NCBI RefSeq assembly: GCF_000092025.1
Contig: NC_003063.2
Location: 1,803,501-1,867,500 of the forward strand
DNA length: 64,000 nucleotides
Reading direction: 5' to 3'
From: Agrobacterium fabrum str. C58
GTDB taxonomy: Bacteria; Pseudomonadota; Alphaproteobacteria; Rhizobiales; Rhizobiaceae
The notes beneath the pieces were generated by a model. It was not told the origin of the DNA and made no database searches. It saw only the letters and a list, made by a program, of their open reading frames with translations. Below are positions 34,236 to 42,380 of this stretch, piece by piece. Within the stretch, counting starts at the first letter, position 1. Each line of letters starts with the position of its first letter. Both the position numbers and the translations under genes were made by a program.

Positions 34236-34265
34236 AACGGCGCGGTCAAAAATGATCGCGCCGTT
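34236..34265 (+). repeat. Strong intercistronic hairpin between binding protein and permease
   Basis: AACGGCGCGGTC (34236-34247) pairs with GATCGCGCCGTT (34254-34265) over 12 bp with one G-U pair and a 6-base loop. No T tract follows directly, so it is more likely an mRNA-stability or partial-termination element that favours high binding-protein levels over permease. Confidence 0.75.
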
Positions 34266-34292
34266 GATCGTTTCTGAAAAGGCGGGCGCTTC

Positions 34293-34958
34293 ATGTTCAA
34301 TTATACATTCCACTGGAATCAGGCGCTGAAGGCTTTGCCGCAGCTTCTGGACGGTGCGGTGGTGACTCTGCAGATCGCCATTCTGTCAATGGTGATCGGT
34401 CTTTCCTTCGCCATCCTGCTGACTTTGTTCAGGCTCTCCGGAAACCGCGTTCTCGGCGCTTTCGCCGCCGTCTGGGTCGAAATCGCCCGCAACACGCCGG
34501 CGCTGTTCCAGATTTACATGGCTCATTTCGGGCTTGGCAATTTCGGCATTCACTTAAGCCCCTATACAGCACTTCTTGTCGGCATCGCGTTTAACAATGC
34601 CGGTTATCTCGCGGAAAACTTCCGTGGCGCGCTGAAAGCCATCCCGGATACGCAGACGCGGTCGGGCCGTTCGCTCGGCATGACCTCGATGCAGACCTTC
34701 CGGCTGATCATCATGCCGCAGATGCTGCGTGTCGCCTTCCTGCCGGCCACCAACCAGATGGTCTGGGCGATCCTGATGACCTCGCTTGGTGTCACGGTCG
34801 GCATGAATACGGATCTCGCCGGCGTCACGCAGGCGCTCAATGCGCGTTCTTTCCGTACCTTCGAGTTCTTCGCGCTCGCTGCGGTCATCTATTATGTGAT
34901 CGCCAAGATCGTCACGCTTGCTGCCAGATTGCTGGCTGCACGTCTGTTCCGTTACTGA
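34293..34958 (+). CDS. Polar amino-acid ABC permease 1 (HisM/GlnP type)
   Basis: 221 residues. Membrane segments begin at about 20 (AVVTLQIAILSMVIGLSFAILLTLF). The PAAT motif VEIARNTPALFQIYMAHFGLG is near 65-85. The ATPase-contact loop is GALKAIPDTQTRSGRSLGMTSMQTFRLIIMPQMLRVAFLP. It forms a heterodimer with the next permease, 12 bp downstream. Confidence 0.9.
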   Translation: MFNYTFHWNQALKALPQLLDGAVVTLQIAILSMVIGLSFAILLTLFRLSGNRVLGAFAAVWVEIARNTPALFQIYMAHFGLGNFGIHLSPYTALLVGIAFNNAGYLAENFRGALKAIPDTQTRSGRSLGMTSMQTFRLIIMPQMLRVAFLPATNQMVWAILMTSLGVTVGMNTDLAGVTQALNARSFRTFEFFALAAVIYYVIAKIVTLAARLLAARLFRY

Positions 34959-34970
34959 GAGAGGTGAGCC

Positions 34971-35624
34971 ATGTTTGAAACCGCTCTCACCTGGAGTGAT
35001 CTCGCCTTCCTGGCCAAGGGTGCCGGCATGACGCTTGCTGTCACCGCCGTCGCTGTCACGGCAGGCACCATCATGGGGATCATCTTCGGTATCATCCGTT
35101 TCCAGTTCGGCCCTTACTGGTCGCTGCCGCTGACCTTCGTTCTGGATATTTTCCGCTCGGTGCCGCTGCTCATCCAACTGGTGCTCGGCAATGCCTTCCA
35201 GTCGATCGCCAAGCTCGGCTGGCCGCCATTCACCACCTCCTGCGTCGTGCTGTCGCTTTATACGGCAGCCTATTGCACCGAGATCGTGCGCGGCGGCATC
35301 GGTGCCGTGCCGTCCAATACGCGCCGCGCCTGCCGGTCGCTCGGCATGACCTGGTCGCAGGATATGCGCTACATCGTGTTGCCGCTTGCCACGCGTGTGT
35401 CCCTGCCGTCTTGGATCGGGCTGACGCTCGGTGTCATGAAGGATTCGGCGCTGGTGCTGTGGCTCGGCCTCATCGAGCTCCTGCGCGCCTCGCAGATCCT
35501 CGTGACCCGCCTGCAGGAACCGCTGACCATCCTGATGATCTGCGGCGCCATCTATTTCCTTATCAGCTTCCCCATCGCCCGTTTCGGCGGGTATCTCGAA
35601 AGACGGTGGTCCCCCAATGATTGA
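34971..35624 (+). CDS. Polar amino-acid ABC permease 2 (HisQ/GlnP type)
   Basis: 217 residues; GAGAGGTG precedes the ATG. The segment LDIFRSVPLLIQLVLGN replaces the usual RGTPLLVQ motif. The EAA-type loop is IVRGGIGAVPSNTRRACRSLGMTWSQDMRYIVLPLATRVSLPS. Five or so membrane segments are visible. It overlaps the ATPase gene by 8 bp. Confidence 0.9.
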   Translation: MFETALTWSDLAFLAKGAGMTLAVTAVAVTAGTIMGIIFGIIRFQFGPYWSLPLTFVLDIFRSVPLLIQLVLGNAFQSIAKLGWPPFTTSCVVLSLYTAAYCTEIVRGGIGAVPSNTRRACRSLGMTWSQDMRYIVLPLATRVSLPSWIGLTLGVMKDSALVLWLGLIELLRASQILVTRLQEPLTILMICGAIYFLISFPIARFGGYLERRWSPND

Positions 35625-36339
35625 GATCGAAAACGTCCGCAAATCCTTCGGCCCGCTGGAGGTTCTGAAAGGGATCAACCTCACCGTCAACAAGGGTGAG
35701 GTCGTCACCATCATCGGCGGCTCCGGTTCCGGCAAGTCGACGCTGCTGACCTGCATCAACGGTCTCGAGCCGATCGACAGCGGCAAGATCGCCATCGACG
35801 GCACGGAAGTGCATGCCAAATCGACCGACCTCAACAAGCTGCGCCGCAAGGTCGGCATTGTCTTCCAGCAATGGAACGCGTTTCCACATCTGACGGTGCT
35901 GGAAAACGTCATGCTGGCGCCACGCAAGGTTCTTGGCATCTCGAAAGAAAAGGCCGAGGAAATCGCGGTCAAGCAACTGACCCATGTCGGTCTTGCCGAA
36001 AAGCTGAAGGTCTATCCGAACCGCATGTCGGGCGGCCAGCAGCAGCGTATGGCGATTGCCCGCGCGCTTGCCATGTCGCCGGAATATATGCTGTTTGACG
36101 AAGTCACCTCTGCGCTTGATCCGATGCTGGTGGGCGAAGTGCTCGATACGCTGAAGATGCTGGCAGACGAAGGCATGACGATGATCTGCGTCACCCATGA
36201 AATGGCCTTCGCCCGCGATGTCTCGAACCGCGTCGCCTTCTTCCATCAGGGCGTGATGGCGGAAATCGGCACGCCCGACCAGTTGTTCGGCGCGCCGCAG
36301 CATCCAGAAACGCAGAAGTTCCTGGCGAGCGTTCGATAA
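35617..36339 (+). CDS. Polar amino-acid ABC ATPase (GlnQ/HisP type)
   Basis: 240 residues. Walker A GGSGSGKST is at about 34-42, the Q-loop is QQWNAFPHLTV, the signature MSGGQQQRMAIARALA is near 135, and Walker B LFDEVTSALD has the D-E-V form of the family. The TAATG junction overlaps the FAD enzyme gene by one base, so transporter and enzymes are co-translated. Confidence 0.93.
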   Translation: MIEIENVRKSFGPLEVLKGINLTVNKGEVVTIIGGSGSGKSTLLTCINGLEPIDSGKIAIDGTEVHAKSTDLNKLRRKVGIVFQQWNAFPHLTVLENVMLAPRKVLGISKEKAEEIAVKQLTHVGLAEKLKVYPNRMSGGQQQRMAIARALAMSPEYMLFDEVTSALDPMLVGEVLDTLKMLADEGMTMICVTHEMAFARDVSNRVAFFHQGVMAEIGTPDQLFGAPQHPETQKFLASVR

Positions 36340-37580
36340 TGCCTGCACATGATGTCATTGTCATAGGGGCGGGCGTCGTCGGTCTCTCGGCGGCAATTGC
36401 CGCGCAGGGCCGCGGTCTTTCAGTCACGGTCATCGACCGCGAGGGACCGGCGGCGGGCGCTTCTGCCGGCAATGCCGGGGCCTTCGCCTTTACCGATATC
36501 CTGCCGCTTGCATCCCCCGGCATTCTCTGGAAGGCGCCGAAGTGGCTTCTCGATCCGCTTGGGCCGCTTAGCGTGCCGCCAGCCTATGCGCTGAAGATCG
36601 CGCCATGGATGTTCCGCTTCTGGCGGGCCTGCGCCGCATCGAAGGTCGAGCATTCCACAGCCGCGCAGACAGCAATGATGGATCTTTCCAGGGCCGAGCT
36701 CGAGCCGTTCCTCAGAAAGACCGACACCATTGCCATGCTGCGCAAGGAGGGCAACCTTCAGGTCTATGAAAGCGAGGCGGAATTCGAAAGCTCGCTCGCC
36801 GGCTGGAAAGCGCGCGAACGCCACGGCATCGAGTTCCGGCATCTGAACACCGAGCAGATGTCCGAAATTCAACCCGGAATCGCACCGCGCTTTACCTGCG
36901 GCACATTCACGCCCGGCTGGTTCTCGATCGCCGATCCCAAGTTCTATACGCTGGCGCTGGCCGACCATTTCCGCACCATTGGCGGCCGTATCGAATGCCT
37001 GGATGTGGCTTCGCTCAGACCGCTGGAAGACGGCGTCGAGGTGGTGAGCCATGATGGCCGCACCCGCAAGGCCGGTAAGGTGGTGCTGGCGGCGGGTGCC
37101 TTCTCGCACCGCATCGCCCGTTCGCTTGGCGAAAAAATTCCGCTGGAAACGGAACGGGGTTATAATACTACCCTGCCAGCAGGCGCTTTTGATCTGCGCA
37201 CGCAGGTCACCTTCGGCGGCCACGGGTTCGTCGTTACCCGCCTCTCGTCTGGTATCCGCGTCGGTGGCGCGGTGGAACTGGGCGGGCTGGAGCTTCCGGC
37301 CAATTTCGCCCGGTCCGAGGCGCTTCTGGCTAAGGCGAAAGCCTTCCTGCCGGGCCTCAAAACCGAGGGCGGAAAGCAGTGGATGGGTTTTCGCCCGTCG
37401 CTCCCGGACAGCCTGCCGGCCATCGGGCAAGCGCGGCATACGGCAAGGGTGGTCTATGCTTTCGGCCACGGGCATCTGGGGCTGACGCAGTCGGCGGGTA
37501 CGGCCCGCATCGTCGCCGATCTTCTGACGGGGCAAAAACCCGCCATCGATACAAGGGCATTTTCGCCGCAACGTTTCTAG
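36339..37580 (+). CDS. FAD-dependent D-amino-acid/hydroxyproline dehydrogenase family protein (DadA-like)
   Basis: 413 residues. The N-terminal dinucleotide motif VIVIGAGVVGLSAAIAAQGRGLSVTVIDRE is at about 5-34, followed by GASAGNAGAF, typical of DadA-type enzymes. The C-terminal FAD part reads MGFRPSLPDSLPAIGQARHTARVVYAFGHGHLGLTQSAGTARIVADLL. It probably oxidises a D-amino acid or D-hydroxyproline to the imine, passing electrons to quinones or oxygen. It directly follows the transporter ATPase and lies 109 bp before aconitase X. The exact substrate is unknown. Confidence 0.88.
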   Translation: MPAHDVIVIGAGVVGLSAAIAAQGRGLSVTVIDREGPAAGASAGNAGAFAFTDILPLASPGILWKAPKWLLDPLGPLSVPPAYALKIAPWMFRFWRACAASKVEHSTAAQTAMMDLSRAELEPFLRKTDTIAMLRKEGNLQVYESEAEFESSLAGWKARERHGIEFRHLNTEQMSEIQPGIAPRFTCGTFTPGWFSIADPKFYTLALADHFRTIGGRIECLDVASLRPLEDGVEVVSHDGRTRKAGKVVLAAGAFSHRIARSLGEKIPLETERGYNTTLPAGAFDLRTQVTFGGHGFVVTRLSSGIRVGGAVELGGLELPANFARSEALLAKAKAFLPGLKTEGGKQWMGFRPSLPDSLPAIGQARHTARVVYAFGHGHLGLTQSAGTARIVADLLTGQKPAIDTRAFSPQRF

Positions 37581-37627
37581 AGAATTCTGGCTTTTCTCCG
37601 AAACGCAAAAATTCTCTAGCTTTTTTT
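37577..37627 (+). terminator. Terminator-like inverted repeat after the FAD enzyme gene
   Basis: CTAGAGAATT (37577-37586, overlapping the TAG stop) and AATTCTCTAG (37610-37619) are perfect 10-base arms around a 23-base loop, followed by C and seven T. The stem is AT-rich and the loop long, so it may act as a leaky attenuator rather than a full stop before acnX. Confidence 0.55.
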
Positions 37628-37630
37628 CAC

Positions 37631-37673
37631 GCATTTTCCGGGCGTAACCACTGCGCACTTTTACCGGAAATGC
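37631..37673. repeat. Small palindromic repeat upstream of acnX
   Basis: GCATTTTCCGG (37631-37641) pairs with CCGGAAATGC (37664-37673) with one extra T; the inner part is GCGTAACCACTGCGCACTTTTA. This GCATTTTCCG/GTGCGCAGTGGT composition is frequent in Agrobacterium intergenic DNA to my knowledge. It ends about 16 bases before the acnX ATG, close to the ribosome site. Confidence 0.5.
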
Positions 37674-37689
37674 TTCAGGGAGATTTTCG

Positions 37690-39399
37690 ATGTCTTCTGC
37701 CGTTTCAACCACAGCCGCTCCCGAGGCGCGCAGCATTCTGGCCGGTGCCGCCGAAGGCAAGGTCATCGCAACGACAGAGGCGCTGAGCTTCTGGGGTGGG
37801 GTCGATCCCGCCACCGGCAAGGTGATCGACGTGCATCATCCGCTGCACGGAATCTGTCTCACCGGCGGCGTGCTGTTCATGCCGACCAGCCGCGGCTCCT
37901 GCACCGGCTCGGGTGTGTTGCTCGATCTCATCCTCACCGGCCGTGCGCCTTCGGCACTGGTTTTCTGCGAGGCCGAGGACGTTCTGACGCTGGGTGCGCT
38001 TGTCGCGGCGGAAATGTTCGACAAGGCATTGCCGGTCATCCGCCTCGATGCCGAAACTTTCTCCCGCTTTTCCCGGGCTGCCCATGTCAGCATCGATCAA
38101 AATACCATCAAGGCCGACGGCGTCTCGCTTGCCATCGCCCCGCCGGCGACGGCACATCTCGACCTCAATGACGACGACCGGGCGATGCTTGTGGGGCGTG
38201 ATGGCATTGCGGTGCGTCAGGCCATGCGCATCATCGTCGCCATGGCCGCCCAGCAGGGGGCTTCCGCGCTTGTTGATGTCACCCAGGGCCATATCGACGG
38301 CTGCATCTATGCCAGCCCCGCCAACCTTACCTTTGCGGAAAAAATGGCCGACATGGGCGGCAAGGTGCGGGCTCCTTCGACCATGAACGCCATTTCCGTG
38401 GACAAGGCCAACTGGCGCGCACAGGGCGTGCCGGAGGATTTCGGCGATCCCGCTGCAAGACTGGCGGATGCCTATGTGCGCATGGGATGCAAGCCCACCT
38501 TCACCTGTTCGCCTTACCTGCTGGATAGTGCTCCAAGTGCCGGCGAATCGATTGCCTGGGCCGAATCAAATGCGGTGATCTTCGCCAATACGGTGCTCGG
38601 CGCCCGCACCGCCAAACATCCTGACTTTCTCGATCTTTGCATTGCGATGACGGGCAGGGCGCCGCTTTCAGGCGTGTATATCGAAGAAAACCGGCGGCCG
38701 CAGCGCATCGTTGACGTGGCCCTGCCAGCCGGCATTGATGACGCCTTCTGGCCGCTCGTCGGTTATCTTGCCGGCAAGGCTGCACCGGATTGCATTCCCC
38801 TGTTGCGCGGCCTTGGCGCCGCAAAGCCGTCGCGGGACGATCTGAAAGCACTCTGCGCCGCCTTCGGCACCACCTCTGCCTCGCCGATGCTGCATATCGA
38901 GGGCGCGACGCCGGAAGCCGGGCTTGCGCCGCTCGAAACCGCGGAAACCGTCACCATTTCGCTTCAGGATATGGCCGCCGCCTGGTCGCTCCTGAACGAT
39001 GGGCCGGAGGAGGTGCAGCTTGTTGCCATCGGCAGTCCGCACGCCTCGCTGGAGGAGTGCCGCGCCCTTGCCGCCGTTTTCGCCGGCCGCAAACGTCGTG
39101 CAGATGTTGCCGTCATCGTTACCGCCGGCCAGCAGGTCATCGATGCGGCCGGCAAGGACGGCACGCTGCAGAGCTTGAAGGACAGCGGCGTGCAGGTGCT
39201 GCCGGATCTCTGCTGGTGTTCGATTTCCGAGCCGGTCTTCCCGACGAAGACGCGCGCGCTGATGACCAATTCCGGCAAATACGCCCATTACGGTCCGGGC
39301 CTCAGCGGTCGCGCGGTGCGCTTCGGCAGTCTTGCCGACTGCGTTGAAAGCGCGCTGACCGGCCGTGCCGTATCCCGCCTTCCTGTCTGGCTTTCCTGA
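37690..39399 (+). CDS. Aconitase X, fused type: cis-3-hydroxy-L-proline dehydratase (probable)
   Basis: 569 residues; AGGGAG precedes the ATG. The small swivel domain (DUF126-like; [40 protein letters not shown]) occupies about 1-140, and the large aconitase-X domain (DUF521-like) the rest, with conserved Cys in [13 protein letters not shown] and in [18 protein letters not shown] and the end motif [12 protein letters not shown]. In archaea and some bacteria the two parts are separate chains. Fused bacterial enzymes, including an Agrobacterium one as I recall, dehydrate cis-3-hydroxy-L-proline to pyrroline-2-carboxylate, which the Ldh2-type enzyme at 32058 would reduce to proline. Confidence 0.88.
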
Positions 39400-39409
39400 G
39401 GAGAACTGA

Positions 39410-40438
39410 ATGCGCAGTATCAAGACCGTTCATGTGATTTCCGCCCATGCGGAAGGTGAAGTGGGGGATGTGATCGTCGGCGGGGTGAAGCCGCCGCCGG
39501 GGGAGACGATCTGGGAGCAGAGCCGTTTCATCGCTCGCGACGAGACGCTGCGCAATTTCGTGCTCAACGAACCGCGCGGCGGCGTCTTCCGCCACGTCAA
39601 CCTGCTGGTGCCGCCGAAACATCCTGACGCGGATGCCGCCTTCATCATCATGGAGCCGGAAGACACGCCGCCCATGTCCGGCTCCAACTCCATCTGCGTT
39701 TCCACCGTGCTTCTGGATGGCGGTATCGTGCCGATGCAGGAGCCGGAAACCCATATGCTGCTGGAAGCACCGGGCGGGCTGGTGAAGGTGCGCGCGGAAT
39801 GCCGTAACGGCAAGGCCGAGCGCATTTTCGTGCAGAACTTGCCGAGCTTCGCCGCCAAGCTCGATGCCGAACTCGAGGTCGAAGGCCTCGGCAAACTCAA
39901 GGTCGATACCGCCTATGGCGGCGACAGCTTTGTTATCGTTGATGCCGAAGCGATGGGGTTCAGCCTGAAGCCGGAAGAGGCGCATGAGATTGCCCGTCTC
40001 GGCGTGCGCATCACCAATGCCGCCAACAAGGCTTTGGGTTTCGACCATCCCGAAAACCCGGATTGGCGGCATTTTTCCTTCTGCCTCTTCGCCGGCAAGG
40101 TGGAGCGTACGGCGGAAGGCCTCAGGGCAGGGGCGGCCGTCGCTATCCAGCCAGGCAAGGTTGATCGCTCGCCGACCGGCACGGCGCTTTCGGCCCGCAT
40201 GGCTGTGCTGCATGCACGCGGTGAAATGAAGGAAGGCGAAACGCTAACGGCCGTGTCGCTGATCGGCTCCACCTTCACCGGTCGCATTCTGGGAACCACA
40301 ACGGTGGGTGACCGCCCGGCCATCCTGCCGGAAATTTCCGGCCGCGGCTGGATCACGGGTATCCACCAGCACATGCTCGATCCGTCGGATCCATGGCCGG
40401 AGGGGTATCGGCTGACGGATACGTGGGGTGCGCGGTAG
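39410..40438 (+). CDS. Proline-racemase-superfamily protein with Ser90/Thr256 at the catalytic positions
   Basis: 342 residues; GAGGAG precedes the ATG. The fold is clear: [13 protein letters not shown] near the start, [18 protein letters not shown], and the Pro/Hyp racemase segments. The first catalytic position, usually Cys in MCGHxxxG, is S90 ([12 protein letters not shown]). The second, usually Cys in DRSPCGTG, is T256 ([14 protein letters not shown]). Cys/Cys enzymes are racemases or epimerases, and 3-hydroxyproline dehydratases have one Cys changed; here both are gone. From memory, the Agrobacterium homologue showed none of the tested proline-racemase-family activities. Its role beside aconitase X is open. 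Confidence 0.85.
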   Translation: MRSIKTVHVISAHAEGEVGDVIVGGVKPPPGETIWEQSRFIARDETLRNFVLNEPRGGVFRHVNLLVPPKHPDADAAFIIMEPEDTPPMSGSNSICVSTVLLDGGIVPMQEPETHMLLEAPGGLVKVRAECRNGKAERIFVQNLPSFAAKLDAELEVEGLGKLKVDTAYGGDSFVIVDAEAMGFSLKPEEAHEIARLGVRITNAANKALGFDHPENPDWRHFSFCLFAGKVERTAEGLRAGAAVAIQPGKVDRSPTGTALSARMAVLHARGEMKEGETLTAVSLIGSTFTGRILGTTTVGDRPAILPEISGRGWITGIHQHMLDPSDPWPEGYRLTDTWGAR

Positions 40439-40448
40439 AGAGAACACG

Positions 40449-40580
40449 TCTCTTCTCCCTCATCCCTGTGCTTGTCACAGGGATCCAGCCAGCCCAAGTC
40501 CTTGGGCTGGAAGAAATCTCTCGCCGCGGAGACGCACGTCGGCTGGATTCCTGTGGCAAGCACAGGAATAAGGGAAGAGA
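40449..40580. repeat. RIME-like rhizobial palindromic intergenic element
   Basis: About 130 bp of nested inverted repeats. The outer arms run from TCTTCTCCCTCATCCCTGTG to CACAGGAATAAGGGAAGAGA. Each arm contains its own palindrome: CCCTGTG-CTTGT-CACAGGG on the left and CCTGTG-GCAAG-CACAGG on the right. The middle holds AGCCCAAG-TCC-TTGGGCT. This mosaic of palindromes with CCTGTGCTTGTCACAGG is the form of the Rhizobium-specific intergenic mosaic element RIME. It lies between convergent genes and may act as a bidirectional terminator. Confidence 0.75.
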
Positions 40581-40585
40581 ATGGA

Positions 40586-41662
40586 TCAACCACCCAGCCG
40601 CTTCGTCGTCTCCCGCACGATCAGCTCGAAACCGACGTCCACCCGCGCCCCTTCAGGCACAACAGCATCCTTTTCCGGCTCCAATATCGAAAGCAGCAAT
40701 TCGCCCGCTTTACGTCCGATCATCTGGGCGTCGACGCGGATGGTCGAGATTGCCGGATAACATTGCCGGCCGATATCGAAATCGCCGAAGCCGAGGATGG
40801 AAATCCGGTCAGGCACATGAATGCCCCTTCGGTGACATTCCATCAGCGCGCCGACGGCCGAGATATCGGAGACCGCGAAGATGGCCTCGACGTCGGGTGC
40901 CTTCGCCAGCAGGGAACCGAGCGTCTTTGCGCCATGGTCGTAGGAAACCGGCGCGCTGCCTTCGCGGATGATGAGATCGTCGGAAATGCCGGCTTCGCGC
41001 AGCGCTGCGGAAAAGCCGAGAAGGCGGCTTTCTCCACGCCAGTCCTTCACATCGCCATCGGCCCTTGAGCCAAGTGCGCCAATTTTCGTAAAGCCAAGCG
41101 ATATCAGATGTTTGGCGGCTGTTCTTCCCACTTCGTAGTTGGAAAAGCCAACCGCGTGATCGATCGGATGTTCGGGCACGTCCCATATCTCCACAATCGG
41201 AATGCCGGCCCGCATCAGAACTTCGCTCGCCATCTTGGTATGGACAGTGCCAGCAACGACAATGGCATCCGGGCGGCGCTCCATCATGGTGCGGATGACG
41301 CGCTCCTCTTCCAGAAGGTCGTACATCGTGTAGCCGATCAGCAATTGATAATCGGCGGCGCGCAGCGCATTGGCGAGCCCCTGCGCGCTGTCGGCGAAGT
41401 TGGAGTTGGTGAGCGTCGGCAAAATGGCGGTGATGAAATTGGTGCGCCGGGAAGACAGCGAACCGGCGATCCGGTCTGGCACATAGCCAAGCTTCTCGAT
41501 GGCCTTCATCACCTTCTGGCGCGTGTCTTCAGACACCAGCGCCGGATCGGCCAGCACCCGTGAGACCGTCATCTTGGAGACGCCCGCGAGTTTCGAGACG
41601 TCGCTCATGGTTGCTTTTTTTGACGTGACTAACGCTGCGGCCAAGGGCGTGCGCTCCACCAA
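40586..41662 (-). CDS. LacI-family repressor (GntR-gluconate-type)
   Basis: 358 residues as drawn from a TTG at 41662; a GTG at 41659 is equally near AGGGAG, and the ATG at 41608 would give 340 residues but has no site. The LacI helix-turn-helix is ATMSDVSKLAGVSKMTVSRVLADPALVSEDTRQKV (about 18-52), with the hinge helix IAGSLSSRRTN, then a sugar-binding-type domain to SILGFGDFDIGRQCYPAISTIRVD. It lies 102 bp behind the small ABM-like gene in the same direction. Two ATGnTAnCGnnAACAT sites around the divergent promoter at 42086-42380 are its probable operators. Confidence 0.88.
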   Translation of the reverse strand: MVERTPLAAALVTSKKATMSDVSKLAGVSKMTVSRVLADPALVSEDTRQKVMKAIEKLGYVPDRIAGSLSSRRTNFITAILPTLTNSNFADSAQGLANALRAADYQLLIGYTMYDLLEEERVIRTMMERRPDAIVVAGTVHTKMASEVLMRAGIPIVEIWDVPEHPIDHAVGFSNYEVGRTAAKHLISLGFTKIGALGSRADGDVKDWRGESRLLGFSAALREAGISDDLIIREGSAPVSYDHGAKTLGSLLAKAPDVEAIFAVSDISAVGALMECHRRGIHVPDRISILGFGDFDIGRQCYPAISTIRVDAQMIGRKAGELLLSILEPEKDAVVPEGARVDVGFELIVRETTKRLGG

Positions 41663-41679
41663 AGCATGTCTCCCTGAAT

Positions 41680-41692
41680 TGGAACCGGTTCA
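41680..41692. promoter_or_regulatory. LacI-type palindrome upstream of the repressor gene
   Basis: TGGAACCGGTTCA contains the perfect palindrome GAACCGGTTC with the central CG step typical of LacI-family operators. It lies 18-30 bp before the repressor start, a position suited to autoregulation. Its sequence differs from the two sites at 42138 and 42300. Confidence 0.45.
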
Positions 41693-41764
41693 GGACAAGA
41701 CATACACGAAGATATCAAGGGAAAGCACGCCGCATGATTGCGATTGACGCGGCGTGCACCGGAT

Positions 41765-42085
41765 TTATGCGACGCGGCTATAGACCAGATGGTAAAAACG
41801 CCCGTCGCACATGCTCATCATCTCGTCCGTCAGCACCCGGCCTTCCAGTCTGACCGGCGAAACCAGCGCTTCCTCCACCGCCTCCATCGACGGATAGTCG
41901 ATTTCCTGCACCATGATGATCGCCGCCGCATCCGGGTCGGTGCGCTCCGTGCGCATCACCCGCACCGCCTGCGCGTTCGGCATGCGTTTCCAGACCGGCA
42001 GAAGCTTTTCTTCGACGATGCGGAAAAACTCCTCCTCCCGACCGGCGTGGATCCTGCCTTCAAAAATTGCCGAGCGTGTATACAT
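41765..42085 (-). CDS. Small dimeric alpha/beta-barrel (ABM/EthD-like) protein
   Basis: 106 residues from the ATG at 42085, which follows GGGAGGGAACC; a longer reading upstream has no start site. The pattern MYTRSAIFEGRIHAGREEEFFRIVEEKLLPVWKRMPNAQAVRVMR, then AAIIMVQEIDYPSMEAVEEALVSPVR, then FYHLVY is a ferredoxin-like fold with the helix and strand order of antibiotic-biosynthesis-monooxygenase or EthD proteins. Such proteins act as small oxygenases, isomerases or ligand-binding units. It is divergent from the transporter operon and upstream of the LacI gene. Confidence 0.75.
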   Translation of the reverse strand: MYTRSAIFEGRIHAGREEEFFRIVEEKLLPVWKRMPNAQAVRVMRTERTDPDAAAIIMVQEIDYPSMEAVEEALVSPVRLEGRVLTDEMMSMCDGRFYHLVYSRVA

Positions 42086-42137
42086 GGTTCCCTCCCGAAT
42101 GAATGCCGATGCAACAGTTCTGTAGATCGGACTTGCA

Positions 42138-42153
42138 ATGATACCGATAACAT
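42138..42153. promoter_or_regulatory. LacI operator candidate, site 1
   Basis: ATGATACCGATAACAT is an imperfect 16-bp palindrome centred on CG, close to the ATGTTACCGGTAACAT-type operators of gluconate-repressor relatives. It lies 53 bp upstream of the ABM-like gene, over its likely promoter. Confidence 0.6.
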
Positions 42154-42299
42154 GCATTATTGATCCTGCCAAGAACGTGAAATGGTGTCGACCAGAGGAA
42201 AATCGATAACCAGCCGAACTGTTTGAATTTCATAGAAAATTCTACCGATTTCGGATCTTTGCGTCATCTTGGGAGGAGTTTTTTGCAAATCGGGTTAAA

Positions 42300-42315
42300 A
42301 TGTTATCGAGAACAT
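42300..42315. promoter_or_regulatory. LacI operator candidate, site 2
   Basis: ATGTTATCGAGAACAT is a second imperfect palindrome of the same design, 162 bp centre to centre from site 1 and 66 bp before the binding-protein ATG. The pair covers both divergent promoters and could support looping. Confidence 0.6.
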
Positions 42316-42380
42316 TTTTCGGTTTGCGCAAGGGCCGCTGCTCCCGCGCGGGCAGCCACTACAGGGTTGGAGGAGAAACC

